A stretch of 35,370 nt of DNA from Chloroflexota bacterium (GTDB taxonomy: Bacteria > Chloroflexota > Dehalococcoidia > UBA2979), in the NCBI GenBank assembly GCA_009837285.1, contig VXTU01000107.1, positions 1 through 35,370 on the forward strand, read 5' to 3'. Made by a program: the position numbers and the translations under genes. The notes under the pieces were generated by a model. It was given only the letters and a program-made list of their open reading frames with translations. It did no database searches and had not been told where the DNA came from. Below, piece by piece: positions 23,080-31,982 of this stretch; the stretch's first letter is position 1; each line of letters begins with the position of its first letter.

Positions 23080-23850
23080 CTAGCTGCCCGTCCAGACCGG
23101 GTCGCGCTTCTCGGCGAAGGCGGCCGGGCCCTCCTTGGCGTCGGCGGACGACAGGACGACCTGGTTCATCCACTCGGCGATGCGGATCGAGTCCTCGATG
23201 CCGGCCTTGCGCCACGCCTGGATGATCGACTTCGTGCCCTGGATCGAGAGCGGCGCGTTCGAGGCGATCAGCTGGGCGATCTCCTCGGCGCGCGGGACCA
23301 GCTGGTCCGGCTCGGTGATCTCCGTGACCACGCCGAACTCCTTGGCCTGCTCGGGGCTGATGCGGTCAGCGGTGAGCAGGATGTAGTTCGCGGCGGAGAA
23401 GCCGACGACGCGCGGCAGGTGGTGGATGCCGTAGCCGGCCATGATCCCGCGCTTCGGCTCGAACAGGCCGAAGTAGGCGTCCGTCGAGCAGATGCGGATG
23501 TCGCAGTCCAGCGCGGTCTCCATGCCGCCGCCGATCGCGAGGCCGTTGACCGCCGCGATGAACGGCTTCGGGCTGTCGGAGTAGCCCCAGCCGGACATCG
23601 AGCCGCCACGCCGTGGGGAGTTCGTGCCGGCGGCGTTGCGCTCGGCCATCTCCTTGAGGTCGGCGCCGGCCGAGAAGGCGCGGCCCGTGCCGGTGACGAT
23701 GCCGACGCGCATGTTCGGGTCGGCGTTGAAGTCCTCAAGCGCCTCGTCGCGGAGCGCGGTGAGGTTGCCGCCGAGGGCGTTGAGCCGCTCGGGGCGGTTC
23801 ATCGTGAAGATCGCGTAGAAGTCTTTCTTCTCGTACTCGAGGTCTGCCAT
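23080..23850 (-). CDS. Enoyl-CoA hydratase/isomerase (crotonase), both catalytic Glu present
   Basis: This 256-residue crotonase has the CoA-binding stretch TMNRPERLNALGGNL, the oxyanion-hole loops GRAFSAGADL and AIGGGMETALDCD, and FGLFEPKRGIMAGYG. Glu111 and Glu131 match the two catalytic glutamates of enoyl-CoA hydratase, so hydration of an enoyl-CoA is likely. Substrate length is unknown. The start is firm: AGGAGG lies just upstream of ATG on the minus strand. It diverges from a second crotonase gene across 206 bases and converges with scoB. Confidence 0.9.
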   Translation of the reverse strand: MADLEYEKKDFYAIFTMNRPERLNALGGNLTALRDEALEDFNADPNMRVGIVTGTGRAFSAGADLKEMAERNAAGTNSPRRGGSMSGWGYSDSPKPFIAAVNGLAIGGGMETALDCDIRICSTDAYFGLFEPKRGIMAGYGIHHLPRVVGFSAANYILLTADRISPEQAKEFGVVTEITEPDQLVPRAEEIAQLIASNAPLSIQGTKSIIQAWRKAGIEDSIRIAEWMNQVVLSSADAKEGPAAFAEKRDPVWTGS

Positions 23851-23977
23851 TCAGCCCTTTCCTCCTGTGAGTCTGCATGCCTGCCGGGACATCGTGCACG
23901 GGCGCGCGCGATTGCCCCAGTGCCTTGTAGGTGCTGCGCGATGCAGCGTCAATCCGAGGGCTCCACCGGGCCCCTCG

Positions 23978-24002
23978 TACGCTGCGCCCAACGGCGGGCG
24001 CA
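23978..24002 (+). promoter_or_regulatory. -10 with dyad before second crotonase gene
   Basis: TACGCT (23978-23983) is followed by TGCGCCC (23983-23989), which pairs perfectly with GGGCGCA (23996-24002) around AACGGC. The stretch GTACGCTGCGCCC closely repeats GTAGGCTGCGCCC at 27611. A TATCAT at 24004-24009 is an alternative -10. Confidence 0.5.
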
Positions 24003-24056
24003 CTATCATGCGAACCGCGACGCTCGACGCGCCGTGCATACCGAAGGAGGCCCGAC

Positions 24057-24905
24057 GTGGGCAACTACGAGAACATCCTCTACGAGACCGACGACGACCA
24101 GATCGCGACCATCACGCTGAACCGGCCCGACCAGATGAACGCCATCTCCCCGGACCTGGAGCGCGAGCTCCACGAGGCGCTCGACGAGGCCAACGCGGAC
24201 GACTCGGTGCGCGTCATCATCATCACCGGCAACGGCCGCGCCTTCTCCGCCGGGTACGACCTCGGCCGCGAGCGCGAGGGTATCGACACGCGCAGCGAAG
24301 CGCTCAAGCAGTGGATGCCCACCGACATGAACCACACCGACCACGTCATGCACCTGATGGAGCTAGACAAGCCCATCATCGCGGCGGTCAACGGCTGGGC
24401 GCTCGGCGGCGGGTTCTGGTACACCCTCGCCTGCGACATCACCATCGCCTCCGAGCAGGCCGCGTTCGGGCAGCCCGAGGTGCGCATGGTGTCGAACACC
24501 TCGTTCCTGTTCCCCGCCCTCGTCGGCTGGAAAGTGGCGGCGCGCTACGCGCTCACAGGCGACCATTTCGGTCCCGAGGAGGCGGTCCGCATCGGCGCCA
24601 TCAACGAGGTGGTCCCGCACGACCAGCTGATGACGCGGGCGCGCGAGATGGCCATGCGGCTGGTGATGGTCCCGTCGGACTCGGTGCGGCTCAACAAGAA
24701 GCTCACCACGCTCGGCTTCCACGCCATGGGGCTGCGCAACGCCCTCCAGACCGGCGGGCTCATCTCGATCCTCGCCCACGCCTCGACGGACGCGAAGGAG
24801 GTCGAGGACCTCTACGAGGTCCAGCGCAACGAGGGCCTCACCGCCTTCCTGCGGATGCGCGACAACAAGTTCATCCCCGAGCCCGGCGGCCCCCGCTCGC
24901 GGTAG
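24057..24905 (+). CDS. Crotonase-family protein missing the first catalytic Glu
   Basis: The 282-residue protein has the crotonase core: LNRPDQMNAISPDL, GNGRAFSAGYDLG, ALGGGFWYTLACD and FGQPEVRMV. The second glutamate (QPE) is present, but the first, normally in GGGCEL, is replaced (GGGFWY). One-Glu crotonases often act as isomerases, hydrolases or C-C lyases rather than hydratases, so the reaction is open. GTG 24057 is well supported by AAGGAGG 6 bases upstream; an open frame farther upstream covers promoter DNA. The threonine-dehydratase-like gene follows after 22 bases, so they may be co-transcribed. Confidence 0.88.
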   Translation: MGNYENILYETDDDQIATITLNRPDQMNAISPDLERELHEALDEANADDSVRVIIITGNGRAFSAGYDLGREREGIDTRSEALKQWMPTDMNHTDHVMHLMELDKPIIAAVNGWALGGGFWYTLACDITIASEQAAFGQPEVRMVSNTSFLFPALVGWKVAARYALTGDHFGPEEAVRIGAINEVVPHDQLMTRAREMAMRLVMVPSDSVRLNKKLTTLGFHAMGLRNALQTGGLISILAHASTDAKEVEDLYEVQRNEGLTAFLRMRDNKFIPEPGGPRSR

Positions 24906-24927
24906 CGGCGGGACAGGCTCCGGCTCG

Positions 24928-25920
24928 ATGACGCAGCACGAGACCGTGGCGGCGCCACCGGACATCGACGCGATCCGGCGCGCCGCACACGCGCTGACGG
25001 ACCCCCTCTCCCTCCCGGCTGCGCTGGTCTACTCGCCGGCGCTCTCGGAGCGCCTCGAGGCGCACGTCTCGCTCAAGCTGGAGTTCGCGAACCCCATCGG
25101 CGCGTTCAAGCTGCGCGGTGGCGTCACCCTCGCGGCCGAGCTGGCGGCGAGCGGCGAGGCAGCCGGCCTCGTGACGGCGTCGACGGGCAACCACGGCCAG
25201 TCCATCGCCTACGGCGCCGCGCTGCACGGCCTCGAAGCCGTGATCTTCGTCCCCGAGGACGCCAACCCGGACAAGATCGCCTCGATCCGCCGCCTCGGCG
25301 CCGAGGTGCGCGAGGAGGGCGCGCGCTTCGACGACGCGAACGAGGCCGCCGCCGAGTTCGCCGCCGAGCGCGGCATGCGCTACGTGGAAGTCGACGGCCC
25401 CACGCTCATCGCCGGCGTGGCGACCGGCGCCCTCGAAGTCCTCGACCCACATGGCGGGCAGCAGCCGGACACCGACGTGGTCATCGTCCCGCTCGGCGGC
25501 GGGTCGGGCGCGTGCGGCTGGGTGCTGACACGCGACGGCGTAGGCGCGTCGTGCGAGGTCTGGGCCGTGCAGTCCGCGCAGGCTCGCGCGGGCCACGACT
25601 CCTGGCGCGAGGGCCGCGTGGTGGAGCGTGCCAACACCACGATGGCCGAGGGGCTGGCGACCGCCACCGGCTTCGAGTACACGCAGGCCATCCTGCGCGG
25701 CCGCCTCGACGACTTCCTGCTCGTCGATGACGCGGACATCGGCGCGGCGGTCGTCGAGCTGCTGGAGCACGCGCACCTGCTCGTCGAGACGGCGGGGGCG
25801 GCGGCGCTCGCCGGGGCGATCGCGGCGCGCGAGCGCATCCGCGACCGCCGCGTGGTGCTCGTGCTCACCGGCGCGAACATCACCACCGAACAGCTTCGAG
25901 GGCTCCTCGGCGCTTCCTGA
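24928..25920 (+). CDS. Threonine/serine dehydratase-like PLP enzyme (fold type II)
   Basis: The 330-residue protein has the PLP lysine Lys61 in IGAFKLRGG, the substrate loop STGNHGQS, and the phosphate-binding loop PLGGGSG. The C-terminal part has ETAGAAALAGA and VLVLTGANI, typical of threonine ammonia-lyase (IlvA/TdcB) and serine racemase relatives. The residue pattern before the lysine (LEFANPIGAFK) differs from the usual ENLQ-x-TGSFK, so the amino acid used may differ. It lacks the regulatory ACT domain of biosynthetic IlvA, which fits a catabolic enzyme. ATG 24928 lies 22 bases after the crotonase. The stop is 13 bases from the end of the converging acyl-CoA-dehydrogenase-like gene. Confidence 0.85.
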   Translation: MTQHETVAAPPDIDAIRRAAHALTDPLSLPAALVYSPALSERLEAHVSLKLEFANPIGAFKLRGGVTLAAELAASGEAAGLVTASTGNHGQSIAYGAALHGLEAVIFVPEDANPDKIASIRRLGAEVREEGARFDDANEAAAEFAAERGMRYVEVDGPTLIAGVATGALEVLDPHGGQQPDTDVVIVPLGGGSGACGWVLTRDGVGASCEVWAVQSAQARAGHDSWREGRVVERANTTMAEGLATATGFEYTQAILRGRLDDFLLVDDADIGAAVVELLEHAHLLVETAGAAALAGAIAARERIRDRRVVLVLTGANITTEQLRGLLGAS

Positions 25921-25933
25921 CCGCGCCCTGACG

Positions 25934-27088
25934 CTACAAGGACTCCGCCTCCAGCAGCCTCCGCCCGCCGTCCGTGTAGTGGCGGTCCTTGGCGTGGAGG
26001 TGCTGCCCGGCGGCGCGCAGGTCCCGCCACGCGCGCTCGAGGCGGTTCGAGCGGTACAGCGACTGCGCCCCGGCCGCCTCGAACAGCAGGTCGGCGGCGC
26101 GCACGCAGGCATGCACCGTGTGCGCGACCGCGAGCTGGAGCGCGTTGAAGGCCTCAGGCGGGTTCGGCTCGCTCTCCTCGGCGCGCTGCCAGATGCCCGA
26201 GAGCACGCGGTCGAGCCACGCCTCGGCCGATCTGACGAGCGCCTCGGCCTCACCGCGCGCGTGGTGGGCGAGGGCGATCTCGCTGGCCGGGCGCTCGCTC
26301 CACGCCGGGCGCGCGGCAATCTCGGCGAACGCCTCCATCGCTTGTCGCGCCGTACCGATCGCGTGCGCGCCGTGGCCCATCTGGAAGATCGGGCCGATCG
26401 GTAGCGTCGAGCGCGGCCCGCTGGTCCACGGCGCCGCGAACTCGAACACGAACCGCGCGGGCACGTGCACCTCGTGCATCGAGTAGTCGAAGCTGCCGGT
26501 TCCGGCGAGCCCCGGCACCGACCAGGTGTCGACTAGCTGCGCCTGGTTGGCAGGCACCGCGAACGCGCGCATCTGCGGCTGGCCGCGGTCGTCGAGCGCC
26601 GGCTCTCCGTCCGCGTCGAGGAGCCGCGCGCGGCTGATCAGCCAGTCGGCGTTCGGGAAGCCGCTGCCGAACGGCCACTGCCCCTCGGCGACGTAGCCGC
26701 CTTCGACGGGCCGAAGCGTGCCGGCGGGTGGGTTGAGCGTGCCGACGCAGATCGGGCGCGCGTCGCCGCCGAAGATCTCCTCGGCGGTCGCGCGCGGCAT
26801 CCACTGCGCGAGCGCGTTCGTCTCGGCCGCGATCATCACGACCCAGCCGGCCGCCGCGTCGCCCGCAGAGAGCGTACGCACGACCTCCATGAAGGTGCCG
26901 ACACCGGCGTCGAGGCCGCCGAGCTCGCCCGGCACCCACAGGTGGAACAGGCCCGCGTCGCGCAGCGCCTCGACGAGCGGGTCCGGCAGGCGCCGTTCCC
27001 GCTCGATCGCCTCGGCCTCGTCGCGCGCGACGGCGGCAAGGGCCGCCGCGCGCTCGACGATCTCGGGGTCGGCCCCCGTGAAGGTCAC
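25934..27088 (-). CDS. Acyl-CoA dehydrogenase-fold flavoprotein (HsaA-like, Acyl-CoA_dh_2)
   Basis: The 384-residue protein has the three-domain dehydrogenase layout. The helical N-terminus has LRDAGLFHLWVPGELGG, the middle beta domain has YVAEGQWPFGSGFPNADWLI, and the C-terminal helices end SNRLERAWRDLRAAGQHLHAKD, split over two helices. The WPFGSG and late HLH segments match the group-D flavin monooxygenases (HsaA, HpaB-like) and related desulfurisation enzymes, not beta-oxidation dehydrogenases; I see no catalytic Glu in the usual place. So it may hydroxylate an aromatic or other substrate with reduced flavin from a partner. No reductase is nearby. It overlaps the DinB-like gene upstream by four bases. 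Confidence 0.82.
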   Translation of the reverse strand: MTFTGADPEIVERAAALAAVARDEAEAIERERRLPDPLVEALRDAGLFHLWVPGELGGLDAGVGTFMEVVRTLSAGDAAAGWVVMIAAETNALAQWMPRATAEEIFGGDARPICVGTLNPPAGTLRPVEGGYVAEGQWPFGSGFPNADWLISRARLLDADGEPALDDRGQPQMRAFAVPANQAQLVDTWSVPGLAGTGSFDYSMHEVHVPARFVFEFAAPWTSGPRSTLPIGPIFQMGHGAHAIGTARQAMEAFAEIAARPAWSERPASEIALAHHARGEAEALVRSAEAWLDRVLSGIWQRAEESEPNPPEAFNALQLAVAHTVHACVRAADLLFEAAGAQSLYRSNRLERAWRDLRAAGQHLHAKDRHYTDGGRRLLEAESL

Positions 27089-27534
27089 GCCAGAGCCGCC
27101 TCGATGTCATCGATGTGGCCGGACTCGTGGCCGGTCACCAGCATGCTGAGGAGGGCGCCCACCTGGATGTCGCCCGGGCGGAAGCCGAGCGGGATCTCGA
27201 CGGCAAGCAGCGCCTCGTCGGCGTCGCCGAGCGCGGCGATCGAGGCCTCGTGGCCCGCCTTCACCTCGGCGATGAGGTCTGCCGCGCTGGTGTCGGCGCG
27301 CTCCGCGACCTGCTCGTCGTTGCCCGGCATACGGCTGCCCTCGCCGCCCTGCGCGCGCTCGAGGACGCGCGGGACGGGGTTGGAGCTGGCCGCGAGGTGG
27401 CTGAGCGCGTCGCGCACGCGCCACTCGCCCTCGGGCAGCGGCGCCTCGGGGTTGGCGATGATGGCGTCTGACAGCGCGTCGATGCGCGCGTTCAGGCCCT
27501 GGAATCCCTCGATCAGTTCGTCGCGGTCTGGCAT
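27085..27534 (-). CDS. DinB-like / maleylpyruvate-isomerase-N-type protein
   Basis: This 149-residue helical protein has the metal triad pattern of the DinB superfamily: His46 in ALSHLAAS, and His136 and His140 in VTGHESGHIDD. The GEWRVRDALSHL segment is typical. The function is unknown; relatives include mycothiol-dependent isomerases and damage-inducible proteins. ATG 27534 has GGAGG a few bases upstream. It is first in a two-gene operon with the acyl-CoA-dehydrogenase-fold enzyme (ATGA overlap), so it may act with that enzyme. It diverges from the CaiB gene across 106 bases. Confidence 0.8.
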   Translation of the reverse strand: MPDRDELIEGFQGLNARIDALSDAIIANPEAPLPEGEWRVRDALSHLAASSNPVPRVLERAQGGEGSRMPGNDEQVAERADTSAADLIAEVKAGHEASIAALGDADEALLAVEIPLGFRPGDIQVGALLSMLVTGHESGHIDDIEAALA

Positions 27535-27611
27535 GAGTCCTCCGGTCTGCTGCGGGGTTGGAGTCTACATCCTCGACTCCACCAGGCGAGCCGAGGCCTC
27601 GACGACGCTGG

Positions 27612-27631
27612 TAGGCTGCGCCCGACGCGGG
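27612..27631 (+). promoter_or_regulatory. -10 element before tandem CaiB gene
   Basis: TAGGCT (27612-27617) is followed by an imperfect dyad with CCCG (27621-27624) and CGGG (27628-27631). The ribosome site GGGGAG starts at 27629, inside the dyad. Confidence 0.45.
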
Positions 27632-27640
27632 GAGCACGAG

Positions 27641-30226
27641 ATGGCACCAACAGGCTCCGAGCCAGTGCGCGCCCTCGATGGCGTGCGCGTCGTCGAGTGC
27701 GGCATAGCGATCGCCGGGCCGCTCGCCGGAAGGTACCTCGCGCACCTCGGCGCCGACGTGATCAAGGTTGAGTCGCGCTCTCGCAGCGCGGCGATGGGCA
27801 TGCGCGCGCCAGCGTGGGCACCCCCTGACGTCGGGCTCGCGGGCGGGGACATGCTCGCCGGCAACAACACCTTCAACGCCCAGAAGCGCGGCGTCGGCCT
27901 CGAGCTCAAGTCGCCCGAGGGGCGCGACCTCCTCGACCGGCTCACCGAGCAGAGCGACGTGTTCCTGACCAACTTCAGCGTCCCCGCCATCAACTCGCTG
28001 CGTATCGACTACGACCACGTGCGGGCGGTGAACCCTGACATCGTCTACGTGAGCATGCCGGGCTACGGCAGCGGCGAGGGGCCGTACCGCGACTACAAGT
28101 CGTGGGGGCCGAACCTCTCCTCGTTCTCCGGCCTCGACTACCTCACCGGCGACCCCGACCGGCAGCCGGCGATGACCCCGGTGCCGCTCCCCGACTACAT
28201 CGCCGGCTACCACGCCGTGACGGCAATCATCAGCGCGCTGCTGCACCGGGAGCGAGGCGGTGGCGGGCAGTGGATCGACATCTCGCAGTTCGAGTCGGCC
28301 GTCGCCACCCTCGGGCCGTACATCGGGCAGGTGTCGCTGGGCGGCGAGGAGCCCGACCGGAGCGGGAACCGCAGCCCCAGCTCGGCGCCACGCGGCGTCT
28401 TCCCCACCAGCGAGGACGACCGCTGGGTCGCCGTCTCCGCCCGCAACGACGACGAGTTTCAGTCGCTCGCGCGCGTCATCGGCCGCCCTGAGTGGGCCGA
28501 CGACCGGCGCTTCCAGACCTCGGCGGACCGGCGCGCGCATGAAGACGAGCTCGAAGCTGCGATCGCGGCATGGTGCGCCCGGCGGACGCGCGAGGAGGCG
28601 GCATACGTGCTGCAGGCCGCGGGAGTCGCCGCGGCGCCGGTGCAGGACCACCTCGACCACCTCGCCGACCCGCAGCTGCGCGCACGGCGCTTCTGGCATC
28701 TCGTCCGCCACGCGTGGCTCGACGCCGACCTGATCGACGGCCTGCCGATCCACCTCGACGACACGCCCGTGCGCCACGACGACGCCTCGCCCGCTCTCGG
28801 CGGGCACAACGCCGACATCCTCACCGGGCTCGCCAACCTGTCCGCCGACCGAATCGACGAGCTCGCGGAGACCGGCGCGGTCAGCGCACCCGCCGACCCA
28901 CCGCCCGGCGACACCAGGCCTGAGCGCCCGTACTTCGGGTGGGCGCTGCCACTGCTCCGCATGAGCCTCGACGCCGACATGCCCGCGAGTCCGAACGCGA
29001 TCGAGGCGTCCCGGCCGGCGCGCCAGGGCGCTGCGCCTGAGTCTGGGTCAAGCGCGGGCCCGCTCGACGGCCTGCGCGTCGTCGACCTCAGCGACGGGAT
29101 GAGCGCATACGGCACGCGCCTGCTCGCGCATCTCGGGGCCGATGTCGTCCGCGTCGAGCCTCCCGAGGGGGCCTCGATCCGCCGTGACGGGCCGTACGCT
29201 GCTGGGCCGCCTATGGGCGGCCGCAGCCTGCTGCAGCTCTACATGGACGGCGGCAAGCGCTCTGTCACGCTCTCGCTCGAAGACCCGGCCGACGCCGCGG
29301 CGTTCGAGAAGCTCTGCGCTTCGGCCGACCTCGTCTACACCGCCGACGAGGAGGCGCTCCCGATCGCGCAGGCGGCGCGCGAGGCGAACCCGGAGCTCTC
29401 GACGGTCGCGGTCACGCCGTTCGGGCTGACCGGCCCGTACCGCGCGTGGGCGGCCGACGACCTCACACTGTGGGCGCTCAGCGGCATCCTCCAGCTCACC
29501 GGCTACCCCGACCGGCGACCGCTCATCCCCGGCGCGATGCTCGCCAACTACTTCGTCGGCCAGGTCGGCGCGATCGCCTCCCTCGCCGCGCTCTACGCGC
29601 GCACCCACACCGGGCGGGGCCAGCTTGCCGACGTGTCGGCGCACGAGGTCCTGCTCTCCACGTCGCAGGGCGGGACCGGGCTCCCGACGCTCATCGAGGA
29701 CGCCAACCCGCGCCGCCGCACCGGGAGCAGCGCGCTCGGCTCCAGCCCGTACGGGTACTACACGTGCAGCGACCGGCTGGTCTGCCTGCTCGCGCTCACC
29801 GTCGGCCACTGGGACGCCCTCGCTTCGTGGATCCACGAGGAGACCGGCGCGGCCGGGGTGCTGGAAGAGCGCTTCCGGGCCTCCTCGATGGTCCGCAAGC
29901 AGTACGACGACGAGGTGCAAGAGTTCGTCGACAGCCTCGCGGGCCGGTACGAGGCCGACGCGTTCTGCGAGGAGGCGCAGCGCCGCGGCATCCCCGCCGC
30001 GCCGGTCAACCCGACGGGCGCGATGCTGCGCGACCCGCACCTCGCGGCGCTCGACTACTGGTCGGACGCGGAGCAGCCGGGCCTCGGCCGCATCCGCTGG
30101 CCGGGAGCACCGTTCCGCATGCACGCCACCCCCTGGGCCGACGCCGCGCAAGCGCCGGAACCCGGCCAGCACAACGCCGACCTCGCAGACGGAGGACCGT
30201 GGCGTCCCCGCCCTGAAAGAGTGTAG
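27641..30226 (+). CDS. Tandem CaiB/BaiF-type (family III) CoA-transferase fusion
   Basis: The 861-residue protein is two full family-III CoA-transferase units in a row. Unit 1 starts ALDGVRVVECGIAIAGPLAG and unit 2, near residue 472, GPLDGLRVVDLSDGMSAYG; they are joined by a Pro/Ala-rich linker (about 425-470). Family III enzymes move CoA between carboxylic acids through an aspartyl-CoA intermediate. Asp185 in PLPDYIAG is that residue in unit 1. The matching place in unit 2 is Asn636 (MLANYFVG), so unit 2 is probably not catalytic. The family normally forms interlocked dimers, which a fusion could copy within one chain. ATG 27641 follows GGGGAG; the longer open frame upstream is not coding. 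The acid substrate is unknown. Confidence 0.9.
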   Translation: MAPTGSEPVRALDGVRVVECGIAIAGPLAGRYLAHLGADVIKVESRSRSAAMGMRAPAWAPPDVGLAGGDMLAGNNTFNAQKRGVGLELKSPEGRDLLDRLTEQSDVFLTNFSVPAINSLRIDYDHVRAVNPDIVYVSMPGYGSGEGPYRDYKSWGPNLSSFSGLDYLTGDPDRQPAMTPVPLPDYIAGYHAVTAIISALLHRERGGGGQWIDISQFESAVATLGPYIGQVSLGGEEPDRSGNRSPSSAPRGVFPTSEDDRWVAVSARNDDEFQSLARVIGRPEWADDRRFQTSADRRAHEDELEAAIAAWCARRTREEAAYVLQAAGVAAAPVQDHLDHLADPQLRARRFWHLVRHAWLDADLIDGLPIHLDDTPVRHDDASPALGGHNADILTGLANLSADRIDELAETGAVSAPADPPPGDTRPERPYFGWALPLLRMSLDADMPASPNAIEASRPARQGAAPESGSSAGPLDGLRVVDLSDGMSAYGTRLLAHLGADVVRVEPPEGASIRRDGPYAAGPPMGGRSLLQLYMDGGKRSVTLSLEDPADAAAFEKLCASADLVYTADEEALPIAQAAREANPELSTVAVTPFGLTGPYRAWAADDLTLWALSGILQLTGYPDRRPLIPGAMLANYFVGQVGAIASLAALYARTHTGRGQLADVSAHEVLLSTSQGGTGLPTLIEDANPRRRTGSSALGSSPYGYYTCSDRLVCLLALTVGHWDALASWIHEETGAAGVLEERFRASSMVRKQYDDEVQEFVDSLAGRYEADAFCEEAQRRGIPAAPVNPTGAMLRDPHLAALDYWSDAEQPGLGRIRWPGAPFRMHATPWADAAQAPEPGQHNADLADGGPWRPRPERV

Positions 30227-30308
30227 GAATCCTCGTAGCGATCCCGGCGCAAACGGGGCTCCCGTTCACGTGAGGTGCTGGACACCAGCGCCCTCGTCAG
30301 CGCATGCT

Positions 30309-30327
30309 TAGCATCTCGGGCGCCGAG
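30309..30327 (+). promoter_or_regulatory. -10 with dyad before first MFS gene
   Basis: TAGCAT (30309-30314) is followed at once by CTCGG (30315-30319), pairing with CCGAG (30323-30327) around GCG. The remaining ~100 bases of leader to the MFS start show no feature I can name. Confidence 0.45.
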
Positions 30328-30428
30328 CGCACCTTCGTGTCCCGTGCCCATCACGGCGGGGTGATGATCCGGCAGCACCGATCCGGGCGCTTCGTCGCAC
30401 CCGGCACTGCGAGGAACCGACCGCAGCC

Positions 30429-31964
30429 ATGACGGCGATGACGAACCTCCGGCAGCAGCAGCAGGCCGTGGGCGAACGCGGCTCGCGCATCTTCTACGGC
30501 TGGTGGATCGTCGGCTCCGGGTTCATCGTCAACACCTTCAACGGGGCTCTGGTCTTCCACTCGTTCGGCGCCTACGTCGTGCTGCTCGAGCAGGACTTCG
30601 GCTGGAGCCAGGCCACCTTCGGTCTGGCCTTCGCCCTGCAGCGCATCGAGAGCGGCTTGCTCGGTCCGATCGAGGGTTGGGCGATCGACCGCTTCGGGCC
30701 GCGCAAGGTGATGATGACCGGACTCGTCATCTTCGCCATCGGGTTCCTCGCGCTCAGCCAGATCAACTCGATCCTGACGTTCTACCTGGCGTACCTGCTC
30801 ATCGCCCTTGGATCGGTGCTCGGCTCGTTCCTGCCGGTGACCGTCGCGGTGGTGAACTGGTTCAACAAGCGGCGTGCGCTCGCGCTGGCGCTGGTCTCGC
30901 TTGGGTTCGCCGCTGGTGGCCTGATACAGCCCGGCGTCGTCGCCCTGCTGGAGAGTCTCGGCTGGCGCGGCATGGCTGCCGCCTCGGGCATCTTCGTCCT
31001 CATCATTGGCCTGCCTCTCGCTGCGGTCGTACGGCACCGCCCGGAGGACTACGGCATGCTGATGGACGGGGAAGTGCCCGTCCAGGGGCAGCCGCCACCG
31101 CCGCCGGAGCGAGACTTCACCACCGGCCAGGCGCTGCGCACCAGCGCCTTCTGGCTCATCGCGCTGGGCCACAGCTCCTCGCTGCTCGTCATCGGCGCGG
31201 TGATGGTGTACTTCGCCTCGCACCTCACGCTGGGCCTCGGGTACTCGCTGGCGTTCTTCGGGCTGATGTCGGCGCTCATGACCACCTCGATGGTGATCGG
31301 GCAGGTCGGCATCGGCGGCCTGCTGGGAGATCGCCTGAACAAGCGCCTGGTCATCATCATCGCGATGTGCGGCCACACGGTGGCGATGCTGCTGTTGGCG
31401 TTCTCCTTCAACGTCGTGATGGTGATCGGCTTCGTGGTCATCAACGGCCTGGCGATGGGCACCCGCGGTCCGCTCATCCAGGCGATGCGCGCCGACTACT
31501 TCGGGCGCGCGTCGTTCGGCAAGATCATGGGCTTCTCGTCGATGGTGATGATGGCCGGCATGATCATCGGCCCCGTCGTGGCCGGCATCTCGTACGACCT
31601 CACGGGCTCGTACCAGCGTGGCTTCGTTATCCTCGCGATCCTCGCGCTGTCGGGCGGGGTGTTCTTCGCCTTCGCCAAGAAGCCCGAGCTGCCCGCGGAC
31701 TCCCGCGCCCCCGCGCCCACCCCCTTCGGGTCGGACGGCCCGTTCGCCGTCGCGGCCAACGGGGCGGCCGCGAACGGCGCCGCGGCCAACGGCGCTTCGG
31801 CGAACGGCGCACTCGCCAACGGCATCGTCACCCACGCCGGCATGGCCGAGACCGTCGAGGTCCGGGACGACGCGTGGGCTGTCCCCGCTGCACCCGCCGG
31901 CGGCAACGGCGCGGGCGCCCCCGCGTACGAGGCGAATCCCTCCGTCCCGAGCCAGCAGCGCTAA
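30429..31964 (+). CDS. MFS transporter, oxalate/formate antiporter-like, with repeat-bearing C-terminal tail
   Basis: The 511-residue protein has 12 predicted membrane helices. The opening IFYGWWIVGSGF and the loop GWAIDRFGPRKVMMTG (the MFS D-R-x-G motif) point to the oxalate/formate antiporter and monocarboxylate branch. The likely role is uptake of a small organic acid. After the last helix comes an ~85-residue cytoplasmic tail, not usual for the family. It holds an NG-A-x-A repeat and the motif THAGMAE, a form of which recurs at the end of the next transporter. ATG 30429 has GAGGAA 13 bases upstream; ATG 30438 is possible. It is paralogous to the next gene but has a separate promoter. Confidence 0.9.
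   Translation: MTAMTNLRQQQQAVGERGSRIFYGWWIVGSGFIVNTFNGALVFHSFGAYVVLLEQDFGWSQATFGLAFALQRIESGLLGPIEGWAIDRFGPRKVMMTGLVIFAIGFLALSQINSILTFYLAYLLIALGSVLGSFLPVTVAVVNWFNKRRALALALVSLGFAAGGLIQPGVVALLESLGWRGMAAASGIFVLIIGLPLAAVVRHRPEDYGMLMDGEVPVQGQPPPPPERDFTTGQALRTSAFWLIALGHSSSLLVIGAVMVYFASHLTLGLGYSLAFFGLMSALMTTSMVIGQVGIGGLLGDRLNKRLVIIIAMCGHTVAMLLLAFSFNVVMVIGFVVINGLAMGTRGPLIQAMRADYFGRASFGKIMGFSSMVMMAGMIIGPVVAGISYDLTGSYQRGFVILAILALSGGVFFAFAKKPELPADSRAPAPTPFGSDGPFAVAANGAAANGAAANGASANGALANGIVTHAGMAETVEVRDDAWAVPAAPAGGNGAGAPAYEANPSVPSQQR
31752..31823 (+). repeat. In-frame 15-base tandem repeat encoding (NG-A-x-A)n
   Basis: A first AANG unit is followed by four 5-codon units reading AAANG, AAANG, ASANG and ALANG. 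The third positions differ between units, so the amino-acid pattern is kept while the DNA drifts. It lies in the disordered tail of the first MFS protein. Confidence 0.8.
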
Positions 31965-31982
31965 CACGCCTCGCAACGCGCC

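Noticed and set aside
23931-24056. Upstream extension of the second crotonase
   Set aside because: GTG 24057 has AAGGAGG at ideal spacing and gives the family N-terminus; the extension covers the promoter dyad.
30227-30308. Possible riboswitch between the CaiB and first MFS genes
   Set aside because: Only weak, short stems are seen and no known riboswitch core could be recognised.
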